Of a DNA stretch of 64,000 nt, positions 19,018 through 28,989 are shown piece after piece; position 1 is the stretch's first letter; every line of letters begins with the position of its first letter. The position numbers were made by a program, and so were the translations under genes. The stretch is from NCBI GenBank assembly GCA_022600195.1, contig JAHZKX010000059.1, forward strand, positions 1 to 64,000. The letters run 5' to 3'. The notes beneath the pieces are model-generated. The model had not been told where the DNA came from. It did not search any database and saw nothing but the letters and a program-made list of their open reading frames with translations. Source of the DNA: Planctomycetota bacterium (GTDB lineage: Bacteria > Planctomycetota > Planctomycetia > Planctomycetales > Planctomycetaceae).

Positions 19018-20415
19018 ATGGCTTCAGTAACAACAAAGCCTATTGACACAACAACGATCGAAGTTCCCGGCCAGCGCGCTCCGCTTGTGCTTGGTTCACC
19101 CGATTATGGGACTGTAACAGAATCCGTCTGTCGGTTGGCTGAATGTAAGACTCCCATGTCATTTTATGTGGCACTCGGGATCTCCGCCTCCCTGATGGGA
19201 ATGTTGTTTGGTCTGATTGGGTACCTGATCATTACCGGTGTTGGTGTCTGGGGTAACCGCAGTCCTGTATTCTGGGGCTGGCCGATTGTCAACTTCGTGT
19301 TCTGGGTCGGTATTGGTCACGCTGGTACATTGATTTCCGCGATTTTGTTTTTATTCCGCCAAAACTGGCGTACCGGAATTAACCGCGCCGCGGAAGCGAT
19401 GACGATTTTCGCTGTGATTTGTGCGGGTGTGTTTCCTGGAATTCATATTGGTCGCGTCTGGCTGGCATACTGGCTCTTTCCGATTCCCAACCAGATGGAA
19501 ATGTGGCCTAACTTCCGTAGCCCCTTGCTGTGGGACGTCTTTGCTGTATCGACCTACGCGACCGTTTCACTGTTGTTCTGGTACATGGGTATGATCCCCG
19601 ACCTGGCTACATTGCGAGACCGGGCAACAGGAAAGATTCAACAGTTCGCTTACGGCCTGTTTTCGCTGGGATGGAATGGATCTTCGCGGCACTGGCATCG
19701 TTATGAACGAGCATATCTGTTGCTGGCGGCTCTGGCGGCACCTTTGGTGTTAAGTGTGCATACCATCGTGAGTTTTGACTTTGCTGTTTCGCAGTTACCC
19801 GGTTGGCATACGACGATCTTTCCACCTTACTTCGTCGCGGGGGCCGTCTTCAGTGGTTTCGCGATGGTGTTGACGTTGATGATTCCTGCACGATCCATTT
19901 GTGGCATCCAGGATCTATTAACCGACCGTCACCTGGAAAATATGACCAAAGTGATTATTGCCACCGGTTCCATGGTCGGTTATGCCTACGCGATGGAGTT
20001 TTTCGTTGCCTGGTATAGTGGTAACCGCTATGAAACGTTTGCCTTTATCAACCGGGCCTTTGGTCCTTATGCCTGGGCCTACTGGATCATGGTCTCTTGT
20101 AACGTGATCAGCCCGCAGTTGTTCTGGATTAAGAAAATTCGCACCACTCCCTGGATGATTTTTGTGGTGTGCATTTTTGTGAATATTGGTATGTGGTTTG
20201 AGCGTTTTGTGATTACTGTGACATCGTTGAGCCGTGATTTCCTGCCTTCCAGCTGGGGATATTTCAAGCCAACCATCGTCGATGTGTTAATGTTAATTGG
20301 TAGTTTCGGTCTGTTTTTGACTCTGTTCCTGCTCTTCTGTAAATTCCTGCCGATGGTGGCAATGGCAGAAGTGAAAAGTGTCATGCCCCGACCCGGTGGT
20401 CAGGGCGATCACTAA
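19018..20415 (+). CDS. actC: ACIII subunit ActC, NrfD/PsrC-type quinol-binding membrane protein
   Basis: A 465-residue polytopic membrane protein of the NrfD/PsrC family with about ten hydrophobic helices, starting with [20 protein letters not shown]. In ACIII, ActC forms a quinol-binding membrane site next to ActB. Conserved charged residues lie inside helices (for example [13 protein letters not shown] and HTIVSFDFA), typical of the family's quinone site and proton path. The ATG at 19018 lies 82 nt after actB; the context is a single + strand operon. No oddities are seen. Confidence 0.92.
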   Translation: MASVTTKPIDTTTIEVPGQRAPLVLGSPDYGTVTESVCRLAECKTPMSFYVALGISASLMGMLFGLIGYLIITGVGVWGNRSPVFWGWPIVNFVFWVGIGHAGTLISAILFLFRQNWRTGINRAAEAMTIFAVICAGVFPGIHIGRVWLAYWLFPIPNQMEMWPNFRSPLLWDVFAVSTYATVSLLFWYMGMIPDLATLRDRATGKIQQFAYGLFSLGWNGSSRHWHRYERAYLLLAALAAPLVLSVHTIVSFDFAVSQLPGWHTTIFPPYFVAGAVFSGFAMVLTLMIPARSICGIQDLLTDRHLENMTKVIIATGSMVGYAYAMEFFVAWYSGNRYETFAFINRAFGPYAWAYWIMVSCNVISPQLFWIKKIRTTPWMIFVVCIFVNIGMWFERFVITVTSLSRDFLPSSWGYFKPTIVDVLMLIGSFGLFLTLFLLFCKFLPMVAMAEVKSVMPRPGGQGDH

Positions 20416-20479
20416 AAGTGTGTGCTAGCGGAATGTAGTTTTCAGTGACGACTTAACTCATTAGTTGAATAAAAAGATT

Positions 20480-21862
20480 ATGGCGACCACAATCGAACAA
20501 TCAGAAAAAACTAAAGCAGAGCCCGAGCTGATCGGGTTACTGGCCGAGTTCGATGATCCACAGGCGTTGATCGATGCATCGGTGAAAGTCAGAGATGCCG
20601 GCTATCGCAATTGGGACACGCATACTCCGTTTCCGCTGCATGGTATCGATGAGGCAATGGGCATCAAATTTACCATTTTGCCCTGGATTGTTGCCGCCTG
20701 TGGCCTAACCGGTGGTACGATTGCCGTGGGCATGCAGTACTGGATGAACGCAGTAGACTACCCGTTCATGATCAGTGGTAAGCCGTTATTTAGTCTCCCC
20801 GCCTGTATTCCGATCATTTTTGAACTGTCCGTTTTATTGGCGGCCTTTGGTGCTTTCTTTGGAATGCTGGGCTTGAACCAGTTGCCTAAACTCTACAATC
20901 CTCTGTTCAAGTCAGACGCATTTCGCCGAGTGACCAATGATCGATTTTTTATCAGCATGGATGCCAGCGATGCGAAGTTTTCCGAGATCGATTCAGGTGA
21001 GTTTCTGAATTCATTGAACCCGATCAGCGTTGAAGAGTGCTGGTCTGATGTGTCTTCTCCCAAGCTGCCACGAAATCTGGTTTTAGCTTTGAGTCTGGTG
21101 GGAGTGATCATGCTTTTACCACCGGCGCTGGTGGCTTATAAACGCTCAACAACAACGAATACCCCACGGATTCATATCATTCCCGATATGGACTTTCAGC
21201 CAAGTTTGAAGGCACAGAATACCACAAATCTGTTTCCTGATGGCCGCGAAATCAGGCCCAGTATCAAAGGGGCGATCCCTCGTGGCCAATTTAAAGACGA
21301 TAACATTCCTTTCTACTACGGGTTAAAGGAACTTCCCGAAGATCAGGATGTCGTGGTCATCGCTTTGCAGGATGAGAAAAAAACAGACGCCAAGAAAGAA
21401 GACGCGAAAAAACCCGCTGATGCAAAACCCGCTCCCGTTGACGCCGCCGCAGAAGCAGCCAAAAAACTGGATAAGCTTCCATGGGTAACAGAGTTTCCCA
21501 TGCCTGTCACCGAAAAGATGATGGCCCGCGGAAAAGAACGGTTCCGCATTTACTGCTCTGTCTGTCATGGATTGAGCGGCGATGGTGATGGACTGGTTTC
21601 ATTAAGGGCGATGGAATTGCTCCAGGGAACCTGGGTCAAGCCAGCCTCTTATCATACAGACAATGTGCGAAAGCTGCCCATTGGTCGGCTCTTCCACACA
21701 ATCAGTAATGGCGTCCGTAAGATGCCCGGATATAGCGCACAAATTCCACCAGAGGATCGCTGGGCCATAGTTTTATATCTGAAGGCCCTGCAAAAGAGTC
21801 GCAATACAGATGCGAATACACTGAAGGATGACGAAAAAAGTAAGCTTCGAGATACTAAATAA
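20480..21862 (+). CDS. Fused ACIII subunits ActD-ActE (DUF3341 + monoheme cytochrome c)
   Basis: About 460 residues from the ATG at 20480 (a TTG lies 5 codons upstream). Residues about 17-180 are the DUF3341 protein ActD, with two membrane helices around 58-85 and 105-130. A third helix (about 198-218) anchors a C-terminal periplasmic cytochrome c, ActE-like, with the heme motif CSVCH at about 359-363 and a likely Met axial ligand in KMPGY. An Ala/Lys/Asp-rich linker (about 297-330) separates the two. In the classic order actABCDEF these are two genes; here one reading frame covers both. Together with ActA the complex would hold six heme c. Confidence 0.88.
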   Translation: MATTIEQSEKTKAEPELIGLLAEFDDPQALIDASVKVRDAGYRNWDTHTPFPLHGIDEAMGIKFTILPWIVAACGLTGGTIAVGMQYWMNAVDYPFMISGKPLFSLPACIPIIFELSVLLAAFGAFFGMLGLNQLPKLYNPLFKSDAFRRVTNDRFFISMDASDAKFSEIDSGEFLNSLNPISVEECWSDVSSPKLPRNLVLALSLVGVIMLLPPALVAYKRSTTTNTPRIHIIPDMDFQPSLKAQNTTNLFPDGREIRPSIKGAIPRGQFKDDNIPFYYGLKELPEDQDVVVIALQDEKKTDAKKEDAKKPADAKPAPVDAAAEAAKKLDKLPWVTEFPMPVTEKMMARGKERFRIYCSVCHGLSGDGDGLVSLRAMELLQGTWVKPASYHTDNVRKLPIGRLFHTISNGVRKMPGYSAQIPPEDRWAIVLYLKALQKSRNTDANTLKDDEKSKLRDTK

Positions 21863-21914
21863 TTAATTCCCAGACAACTTGTTGAATTTTATTTCGATCT
21901 AAACAAGAAAAGTT

Positions 21915-23144
21915 ATGCAAACTTCACCTGACACAAACAATAAGATTGACGTTCAAACCCTGGCGGATCTGGGTCCCCTTCCGATGAAGGTGTCGCTCGG
22001 CTGTGCCCTTTTGCTACCGGTGGCCCTGGTGTTGGGTTTCACAAGCGAAAATGGGATGGAGAAATTTGCCTTCTCTTATCTGCAAAGTACGTTTTTCTTT
22101 CTAAGCATTTCACTGGGCGCTTTGTTCTTTGTGATGATTCAACAATTAACGCGTGCTGGCTGGAGTGTTGTGCTACGCAGATTGTCTGAGTTCATCTCAA
22201 TGGGCGTCGTCCCGTTGACCGTGCTTGTGCTACCCATTGTGCTGTTTACACTTGCCGGAAACGATATTTTATATCAATGGGCCAGCCCTGAGAAAGTCGC
22301 CGACGATCCTCTCTTGCCGGCAAAAGCACCCTACTTAAATAGCGGTTTTTTCGCTTTGAGATATGTGATTTATTTCGGATCCTGGATCTTTCTGGCACGG
22401 TACTTTTTGAATAAGTCTGTCGCGCAGGATGAAAACGGCGATCCTGAATTAACTCTGTTGATGGAACGTCGCAGTGGCCCGGGGCTTTTGCTGTTTGCAT
22501 TTACAATCTCATTTGCCGCCATCGATTTTATTATGGCACTGGATCCTCACTGGTTCAGTACCATCTTCGGCATCTATTATTTTGCCGCGGGTCTGGTTGG
22601 ATTCTTCAGTACTCTGGCAATCTGTCTGATCTATCTACGCAGTAAAGGCCTGTTACAGGCGCCTGTCACGATTGAACATTTACATGATGTCGGCAAGCTG
22701 TTGTTTGCTTTTAACTGCTTCTGGGCTTACATCGCGATTTCGCAGTATCTGTTAATCTGGTACGCCAATATTCCTGAAGAAACGATCTTTTTCCAGCATC
22801 GCCAGGAACATGGCTGGGGAACGATTTCTTTGATCCTGGTCATCGGGCACTTTATGATTCCGTTTGTCTTCTTTATGTCACGTTGGATGAAACGAAATCC
22901 CAAAACACTTTTCTTCTGGGCCGTTTATCTGCTGGTTATGAACTGGATCGACATTTTCTGGCTGGTAATGCCAAATGCAAAATTAGAAGGCGTGTCCTTT
23001 GGAATGATATTGGTTGATGTCTGTTGCACGATCGGCGTCGGTGGCCTGTATGTTGCGGGTATTCTGAAAATGGCCGGTCAAAAATCAGTCATGCCGGTCA
23101 GAGATCCAAGGCTGGAAGAGTCACTCAAGTTTCATAATATTTAA
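21915..23144 (+). CDS. actF: ACIII subunit ActF, polytopic membrane protein
   Basis: A 409-residue membrane protein with about ten hydrophobic helices, related to ActC (NrfD-like) but shorter and lacking the ActC N-terminus. Recognisable features include TISFAAIDFIMALDPHWFSTIFGIYYFAAG and the C-terminal YLLVMNWIDIFWLVMPN. ActF is the second large membrane subunit of ACIII and is thought to take part in proton translocation. The ATG at 21915 lies 52 nt after the ActD-ActE fusion. Confidence 0.9.
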   Translation: MQTSPDTNNKIDVQTLADLGPLPMKVSLGCALLLPVALVLGFTSENGMEKFAFSYLQSTFFFLSISLGALFFVMIQQLTRAGWSVVLRRLSEFISMGVVPLTVLVLPIVLFTLAGNDILYQWASPEKVADDPLLPAKAPYLNSGFFALRYVIYFGSWIFLARYFLNKSVAQDENGDPELTLLMERRSGPGLLLFAFTISFAAIDFIMALDPHWFSTIFGIYYFAAGLVGFFSTLAICLIYLRSKGLLQAPVTIEHLHDVGKLLFAFNCFWAYIAISQYLLIWYANIPEETIFFQHRQEHGWGTISLILVIGHFMIPFVFFMSRWMKRNPKTLFFWAVYLLVMNWIDIFWLVMPNAKLEGVSFGMILVDVCCTIGVGGLYVAGILKMAGQKSVMPVRDPRLEESLKFHNI

Positions 23145-23198
23145 TCACTGTCTGATCGATGGAAGATCAGTTCCTTTTAGCAAATAAGAGAATTTAAC

Positions 23199-23528
23199 AT
23201 GTCCGGTCCTAAAGCAGCCTATGATGATCTCGATACCACGATGATCGCTTATGTTGGAACCGTGGGCGCCATCATTACTTTTTTCCTCGTCTTCGCGATT
23301 GCCGCGTTAGACCTTTCGTTTGAAAAAGCGGAAAACGTAGGGAAAGTGATTGAGGTTCCGGAGATCAATGCAGAGAGTATTCTGGCCAATCAGGCGGCTG
23401 GTCTTACTGAATACCGCTGGATTGATCAGAATAAAAATATTGCTGCCATCCCCATTGATCTGGCGATGATTCAAGTCGTTGCGGATGAGCAGAAGAAACA
23501 GGAAAAAGCAAAAACGAAGAAACCATGA
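23199..23528 (+). CDS. Small single-pass membrane protein of the ACIII operon
   Basis: A 109-residue protein with one helix (about 18-37, VGTVGAIITFFLVFAIAALD) followed by a polar domain and a Lys-rich C-terminus. I do not recognise a named family, but it sits between actF and SCO and overlaps SCO by 4 bp (ATGA), so it is translationally coupled to the cluster. It may be an accessory subunit of ACIII or of the ACIII-oxidase supercomplex; this is inference from position. Confidence 0.7.
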   Translation: MSGPKAAYDDLDTTMIAYVGTVGAIITFFLVFAIAALDLSFEKAENVGKVIEVPEINAESILANQAAGLTEYRWIDQNKNIAAIPIDLAMIQVVADEQKKQEKAKTKKP

Positions 23529-24385
23529 AGCGATATTTTCCATACATTACGATGACGATTCTCAGCTGGGCATTATGTATTATGCCCGTGCGGGCAGATC
23601 GTATGGAAAAGGCTCCCAAAGATATTGAGTCTCTGGATGTGATCGAGCATCTGGATAGTCAGCTCCCTGTTGACTTGAAGTTTCAGGATAGTAGTGGAAA
23701 ACAGGTAACGCTCGGCGATTATTTTAAGAAGGATCGCCCCGTTATACTGTCGATGAATTATTCCAATTGCCCGATGTTGTGTTCTTTACAGCTGACTGCA
23801 TTGGTGAGAGGTTTGAGGGACCTGGAGTGGTCAGCAGATCAACAATTTGATTTTGTGTCGGTGAGCATTGATCCAAAAGAGACGTACCAGAGAGCAAATT
23901 TAACGAAACAAAAATACTTCAAAGAATATAACCGTGCAGGAACAGCCGATGGTTGGCATTTTTTGACCGGTGAACAGCCAGCAATTACAAAATTAGCAAA
24001 GGCAATTGGACTTCAGTACAAATATGTCGAGGAACGCAAAGAGTATGCTCATCCGGCTGTATTGGTCGTGTGCACTCCCGACGGTCGCATTTCTCGGTAT
24101 TTATATGGAATTCAATTTCCAGAAACGACTTTGAAATTAGCTTTAGTTGAGGCATCGGAAGGAAAAATCGGTTCAACCATTGATCGGTTTTTACTGTTTT
24201 GCTTCCACTATGATGAAACCAGTGGTCGTTATGCACCAACGGCTCTGAATATTATGAAAATTGGTGGTTTTGCCACCGTCTTTATTATCACTGTTGTTGT
24301 GATTCCCTACTGGAGGGGGCGCAAAGGCAGGCATAGTTTAGAAATGGTTCCATCACAAACGAATGAACAAGCAGCTGGCTCCTGA
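23525..24385 (+). CDS. SCO1/SenC family copper chaperone
   Basis: A 286-residue thioredoxin-fold protein with an N-terminal signal (about 8-24) and a C-terminal membrane helix (about 245-265, IGGFATVFIITVVVIPYW). The copper ligands are visible as C82-P-M-L-C86 and a downstream His in EYAHPAV. SCO proteins deliver copper to, or reduce, the CuA site of cytochrome oxidase subunit II, whose gene follows directly. The C-terminal anchor is an addition compared with mitochondrial SCO1, which is anchored N-terminally. Confidence 0.9.
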   Translation: MKRYFPYITMTILSWALCIMPVRADRMEKAPKDIESLDVIEHLDSQLPVDLKFQDSSGKQVTLGDYFKKDRPVILSMNYSNCPMLCSLQLTALVRGLRDLEWSADQQFDFVSVSIDPKETYQRANLTKQKYFKEYNRAGTADGWHFLTGEQPAITKLAKAIGLQYKYVEERKEYAHPAVLVVCTPDGRISRYLYGIQFPETTLKLALVEASEGKIGSTIDRFLLFCFHYDETSGRYAPTALNIMKIGGFATVFIITVVVIPYWRGRKGRHSLEMVPSQTNEQAAGS

Positions 24386-24479
24386 AAAAGTTTGGAAGCA
24401 GTCGGTTATGTGAATTTGTGTTTGAACTGGATTTGGTTACGAATTTAATATCTTTAACACTCAACAGTTGATTGTGTGA

Positions 24480-25454
24480 ATGCAGATGAAACTATTCATC
24501 CCTAATTTATTAGCGAATGACGAGGCTGGGTTTTGGTTCCCGCCTCAAGGTTCCACGGTGGCAGAGAGCGTTGACTCTGTTTACTTCTTTATCCTGTATG
24601 TCTGCACGTTCTTTTTCGTGCTGATCGTCGGTTTAATGGTCTTGTTTATGATCAAGTACCGCCATCGACCAGGAGTGGAAGCACAAAAAACAGCTACGCA
24701 TAATTTGACTCTGGAACTCTCCTGGTCTGTGATTCCCACACTGCTGACGATTGTCATGTTCTGGGTCGGTTTTACTTCGTATCTTGATATGCGGACACCG
24801 CCCAGCTCAGCCTATGAAATTGATGTGGTTGCCAAAAAATGGGTCTGGGCTTTCAAATATCCGAATGGCTGGATTGAAAGTGAGCTGCATGTTCCTAAAG
24901 GAGAAAATGTTACTTTAACCATGGCCTCTGATGATGTACTCCACAGTCTGTGGGTGCCCGCCTTCCGGACCAAGATGGACGTTGTTCCCGGACGTTATAC
25001 ACAACTCTGGTTTAATGCCACAAAGGCCGGTGAATATCACCTGATGTGTGCAGAGTATTGTGGGCAGAAGCACTCTCAGATGATTACAAAAGTGGTCGTG
25101 CATGAAACGCGCGGCGACTTCGATAAATGGCTGAAAATTGCGTCTGATATCCATAAAAACAAAACACCCGTCGAAGCGGGCGAATATTTCTATAAGACCC
25201 GAGGCTGTATCCAATGCCATACACTGGATGGGATTCCGAAAAATGGACCGTCGTTTAAAGGGCTGTTTGGGAAAGAACGAAAGTTTACAGACGGAAGCTC
25301 AGTTGTCGCAGATGCCAATTATATTCGTACTTCGATTCTTGAACCACAGGCCAAAATTGTGAATGGATTCCGGCCCATTATGCCCACCTTTAAAGGGCAG
25401 TTAACGGACGAGGACATTACCGCGATTATCGCGTTTATCAAGAGTCAGAAGTAG
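24480..25454 (+). CDS. coxB: Cytochrome c oxidase subunit II with fused cytochrome c (caa3 type)
   Basis: A 324-residue subunit II with two membrane helices (about 33-58 and 80-100). The CuA domain shows H155, C190, E192, C194, H198 and M201 (CAEYCGQKHSQM), a complete CuA ligand set. It is followed by a cytochrome c domain with C243-I-Q-C-H247 and a likely distal Met in IMPTFKG. The fused heme makes this a caa3-type oxidase that can take electrons directly from an ACIII cytochrome. Two ATGs (24480 and 24486) are possible; the first is used. Confidence 0.95.
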   Translation: MQMKLFIPNLLANDEAGFWFPPQGSTVAESVDSVYFFILYVCTFFFVLIVGLMVLFMIKYRHRPGVEAQKTATHNLTLELSWSVIPTLLTIVMFWVGFTSYLDMRTPPSSAYEIDVVAKKWVWAFKYPNGWIESELHVPKGENVTLTMASDDVLHSLWVPAFRTKMDVVPGRYTQLWFNATKAGEYHLMCAEYCGQKHSQMITKVVVHETRGDFDKWLKIASDIHKNKTPVEAGEYFYKTRGCIQCHTLDGIPKNGPSFKGLFGKERKFTDGSSVVADANYIRTSILEPQAKIVNGFRPIMPTFKGQLTDEDITAIIAFIKSQK

Positions 25455-25582
25455 CAGGAATTAAAACGGTGAAGATTTGATAATTTTCATCACGAAATTT
25501 AATAAAGTGAGAACTTGATTCTCGATTGTGTTTCAGGATTTATTGATCCGATGTTATTTGAAATTATTGAGGAGGCTGGAAG

Positions 25583-27304
25583 ATGGCAACTGTAGTTGAC
25601 TCCTCCGATCCAAAATCTAATTACCCGATTCAATACCGTGAATTGAATTATTTGAATTGTTCAAAGGGCTGGAAGAGCTGGTTTTTCACCCTTGATCACA
25701 AACGAATCGGGATCATGTATTTAATGGGTGTGACCGTTTCGTTCTTCCTGGGTGGTCTTTTTGCCATGCTGTTGAGGACAGAACTTTTATCACCTGCGAA
25801 AATTCTGATGGGCCCTGATACCTACAATCAGATGTTTACGCTGCATGGCGCCATAATGACGTTCCTGGTCATCATTCCCGGGGTACCGGCGGCGATCGGG
25901 AATATCATTCTTCCTGTCATGCTGGGGGCCAAAGATGTTGCGTTTCCCCGCATGAATCTGGGCAGCTTTTATCTCTGGATGTTCGGAGCCACTTTCTTTC
26001 TCGCCGCTTTAGTCATTGGTGGTTTGGATACCGGCTGGACTTTTTATACGCCTTATAGTGTCAGAGAAAATAATGCGAGTATTATTGCTGCCTTACTTGG
26101 TGTTTTCGTCTTGGGATTCAGCTCCATTTTTACGGGTTTGAATTTCATTGTGACCATACATACCATGCGACCACCGGGAATGACCTGGTTCAAGATGCCT
26201 CTGTTTTTGTGGGCCCTGTATGCAACCGCTCTCATTCAGATCCTGGCCACACCCGTTCTGGGGATTACAGGACTGTTGCTGATTGTAGAAAATGTGTTTC
26301 GAATTGGGATCTTTGATCCGTCACTAGGCGGCGACCCGGTTCTGTTCCAGCATTTCTTCTGGTTCTATTCTCACCCGGCAGTTTATGTGATGATTCTGCC
26401 TGCCATGGGTGTGATCAGCGAAGTGATTGCCGTCCATAGTCGCAAACACATTTTTGGATATCGGTTTATTGCCTATAGTAGTATTGCGATCGCCATCTTT
26501 GGCTTTTTGGTCTGGGGACATCACATGTTTGTCTCGGGGCAGTCGAAAGTGGTAGCTGTCATCTTTAGTGCCATTACCTTTAGTGTCTCTATCCCGTCGG
26601 CGATTAAAGTCTTCAACTGGTTAACCACGATGTATAAAGGCTCAATCCGTTTTACCACTGCCATGTGTTATGGATTGTCTTTTCTGTTTATCTTTGCCAT
26701 TGGTGGTTTAACCGGTCTGTTTCTGGCAACGCTGGCAACCGACGTGCATTTACATGACACCTATTTTGTGGTGGCCCACTTCCATTATGTGATGATGGGC
26801 TCCTCGTTGATGGGATTATTCGCAGCAGTTCATCACTGGTGGCCTAAAATTTCAGGCAAAATGTTTAGTGAATTCTGGGGTCGGATTGCCTGTCTGGGAG
26901 TCTTTCTGGGATTCAATCTGACGTTCTTCCCTCAGTTCATGCTGGGAACTCGTGGAATGCCCAGACGGTATTATACGTATCTGCCCGAATTTCAAGAACT
27001 GCATGTATTATCTTCGATGGGTGCTTACCTGTTGGGCATCAGTTCAGCTTTGATGGTCGCGACTTTGGTCTATTCGATCTACCGCGGCAAGAAGGCTCCA
27101 GCAAACCCATGGGGTGGAGCATCGCTCGAATGGCAATGCTCATCACCACCACCTCATAATAACTTTGATCATCCTCCATTAGCCGGTGATCCGTATGTGA
27201 TGGAATCGGTTGTTTATAACGAGGAAATCGGAGGCTTTGTTCCTGCTGAATGTCAGGGGGATAACAATGGATCTGGGACCGCAGCAGGAGAGAAAGAAGT
27301 TTAA
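25583..27304 (+). CDS. coxA: Cytochrome c oxidase subunit I, A2-type heme-copper oxidase
   Basis: A 573-residue catalytic subunit that reduces oxygen to water and pumps protons. All metal ligands are visible: H88 (heme a, FTLHGA), H264 and cross-linked Y268 (SHPAVY), H313-H314 (WGHHMF) for CuB, and H399/H401 (VAHFHYV) for hemes a3 and a. Helix VI reads Y262-S263-H-P-A where A1-type enzymes have a Glu (HPEVY); the Tyr-Ser pair is the recognised mark of A2-type oxidases such as Thermus caa3. A strong ribosome binding site, GAGGAGG, lies 7 nt before the ATG. The next gene overlaps by 1 nt (TAATG). Confidence 0.97.
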   Translation: MATVVDSSDPKSNYPIQYRELNYLNCSKGWKSWFFTLDHKRIGIMYLMGVTVSFFLGGLFAMLLRTELLSPAKILMGPDTYNQMFTLHGAIMTFLVIIPGVPAAIGNIILPVMLGAKDVAFPRMNLGSFYLWMFGATFFLAALVIGGLDTGWTFYTPYSVRENNASIIAALLGVFVLGFSSIFTGLNFIVTIHTMRPPGMTWFKMPLFLWALYATALIQILATPVLGITGLLLIVENVFRIGIFDPSLGGDPVLFQHFFWFYSHPAVYVMILPAMGVISEVIAVHSRKHIFGYRFIAYSSIAIAIFGFLVWGHHMFVSGQSKVVAVIFSAITFSVSIPSAIKVFNWLTTMYKGSIRFTTAMCYGLSFLFIFAIGGLTGLFLATLATDVHLHDTYFVVAHFHYVMMGSSLMGLFAAVHHWWPKISGKMFSEFWGRIACLGVFLGFNLTFFPQFMLGTRGMPRRYYTYLPEFQELHVLSSMGAYLLGISSALMVATLVYSIYRGKKAPANPWGGASLEWQCSSPPPHNNFDHPPLAGDPYVMESVVYNEEIGGFVPAECQGDNNGSGTAAGEKEV

Positions 27305-28368
27305 TGAATACCGCGGCCACCACGCCTACAGACGAACATGCTGACAGCCACGATCATGAGCACCATGATCCCCGGTTGGCGCATCATTTTGACTCGCATC
27401 AACAACAGTTTGACACCGGAAAACTGGGGATCTGGTTGTTCCTGGTAACGGAAGTATTGTTCTTTAGCGGCTTATTTGGTTTTTACGCCGTCTATCGGTC
27501 ATTGCATCCTGAAGTCTTTCTGTATGCCAGCCAGTTTCTGGATACCGTTTTAGGTGCAGCCAATACAATCGTACTGCTCTTTAGTAGTTTAACGATGGCC
27601 TGGGGCGTGCGTTGTGCTCAGTTAGGGCAAACGAAGGGGCTGTTGACCTGTCTGGTGATCACACTTGCCTGTGCTGCGATCTTCCTCGGTGTCAAATCGT
27701 TTGAATACACAGAGAAAGCACATCACGGCCTTTTATGGGCAGGCATGTATCAGAGTCCGGAACATCACGAGGCAGCTGCAGTACCTGCTGCTGCAGGAGC
27801 TGTCGAATCAGGTGATCATGGAGCGGCACACGCAGACGATCATAGTGATGATGCCCTGTTTGAAAAAACAAAACATACTCTCTCTTATATGACAACTGTT
27901 TTATGGGCTGTGATTCTGCTTTCCGGCATTGGCCTGGCTGCGCTTTTCAAAAATCCGAATCAGAAGACGATGGCAGCCGTGCTGGGCTGTGTTCTGATTT
28001 CTGCGATCGGCTTGCAACTGGGTGCTTATGCCAGTATTGGATATCACCATTTTGGACATGCTGCCGAACCGACGGCACAGGAAATAGAAATGGCAGAAAC
28101 GGTTCCAGCTGAATACGCCAAACAGAAAGAAAAAATTCCAGAACCTAAGTTGGCTGGTACCTTTTTCAGCGTTTATTTCTGTATGACCGGTCTGCATGCG
28201 ATTCACATTATTGGTGGAATGATCGCCATCAGTTGGCTCATTGTGCGAACGGTGCATGGAGCCTTCACAACATACTACTTTGGTGCCGTTGATTTTATCG
28301 GCTTGTACTGGCACCTTGTTGACCTGATCTGGATTTATCTGTTTCCGTTGCTGTATCTTATCAACTGA
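27304..28368 (+). CDS. coxC: Cytochrome c oxidase subunit III with His-rich insert
   Basis: A 354-residue subunit III, longer than the usual 200-270. Helices begin near residue 40 (TGKLGIWLFLVTEVLFFSGLFGFYAVYR) and end with the conserved YWHLVDLIWIYLFPLLYL. The first 39 residues hold eight His (DSHDHEHHDPRLAHH). A second hydrophilic segment (about 153-195, Ala/His/Asp-rich) interrupts the membrane core, followed by two additional helices before the conserved HAIHIIGG part. It starts on the TAATG overlap with coxA, so translation is coupled. Extra His clusters might bind Cu or Zn; that is inference. Confidence 0.92.
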   Translation: MNTAATTPTDEHADSHDHEHHDPRLAHHFDSHQQQFDTGKLGIWLFLVTEVLFFSGLFGFYAVYRSLHPEVFLYASQFLDTVLGAANTIVLLFSSLTMAWGVRCAQLGQTKGLLTCLVITLACAAIFLGVKSFEYTEKAHHGLLWAGMYQSPEHHEAAAVPAAAGAVESGDHGAAHADDHSDDALFEKTKHTLSYMTTVLWAVILLSGIGLAALFKNPNQKTMAAVLGCVLISAIGLQLGAYASIGYHHFGHAAEPTAQEIEMAETVPAEYAKQKEKIPEPKLAGTFFSVYFCMTGLHAIHIIGGMIAISWLIVRTVHGAFTTYYFGAVDFIGLYWHLVDLIWIYLFPLLYLIN

Positions 28369-28447
28369 CGACGGTTGTTTTTTCAATTACCTTGAGAAGC
28401 GTTTGAGCTTCGAATTTTATAAATAAAAAGAGACGAAAGTATTCATC

Positions 28448-28882
28448 ATGTCAGATCATGCTGAAAGTGATTCTCACGCAGAAAATCCACAATCCTGCCA
28501 TGTGCATATTGTACCCGTTAAAGTTTTGGTGGGTGTTTTTCTCGCCCTCGTCGCATTGACGGTACTGACGGTCGAAGCAGCCAAATTTGATGTAGGATCG
28601 GCTGATGTGATTGTTTCGATGGCGATCGCCACCGTCAAAGCTTCATTGGTTGTGTTCATCTTTATGCATCTCTGGTATGATAAGCCTGTTAATAAAATTG
28701 CCTTCTTCTTCTCAATTGTCTTTGCTGCCTTTTTTCTCTGTATGATTCTTTTGGATTCCCATGCGTACGATGATTACGTGCAGGGGTACCAACAGGACAA
28801 GGCACCTGCAGTCACAGCTCCTGCTGCTCCGGCACCAGTACCGGCACCAACTCCAGAAGCACCCGAACCAGCCAAGAAATAA
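28448..28882 (+). CDS. coxD: Cytochrome c oxidase subunit IV (prokaryotic type)
   Basis: A 144-residue protein with three membrane helices: VLVGVFLALVALTVLTV, VIVSMAIATVKASLVVFIFMHLWYDKP and FFFSIVFAAFFLCMILL. This matches COX4_pro (CtaF/CyoD-like) subunits, small non-catalytic parts of bacterial oxidases. The C-terminus is an Ala/Pro-rich tail (about 120-144). It sits between coxC and a second subunit III-like gene in the same operon. Confidence 0.88.
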   Translation: MSDHAESDSHAENPQSCHVHIVPVKVLVGVFLALVALTVLTVEAAKFDVGSADVIVSMAIATVKASLVVFIFMHLWYDKPVNKIAFFFSIVFAAFFLCMILLDSHAYDDYVQGYQQDKAPAVTAPAAPAPVPAPTPEAPEPAKK

Positions 28883-28989
28883 AGTTGAATTTGGCCAGGG
28901 TTTCAGCAAAATCAGGGAAGAGTGAACTGCTGGTTCCTATTTGTATTTCTTAGCAAGTGTTTCTGCTTTTTGTACGATGGCAGGTTAGC

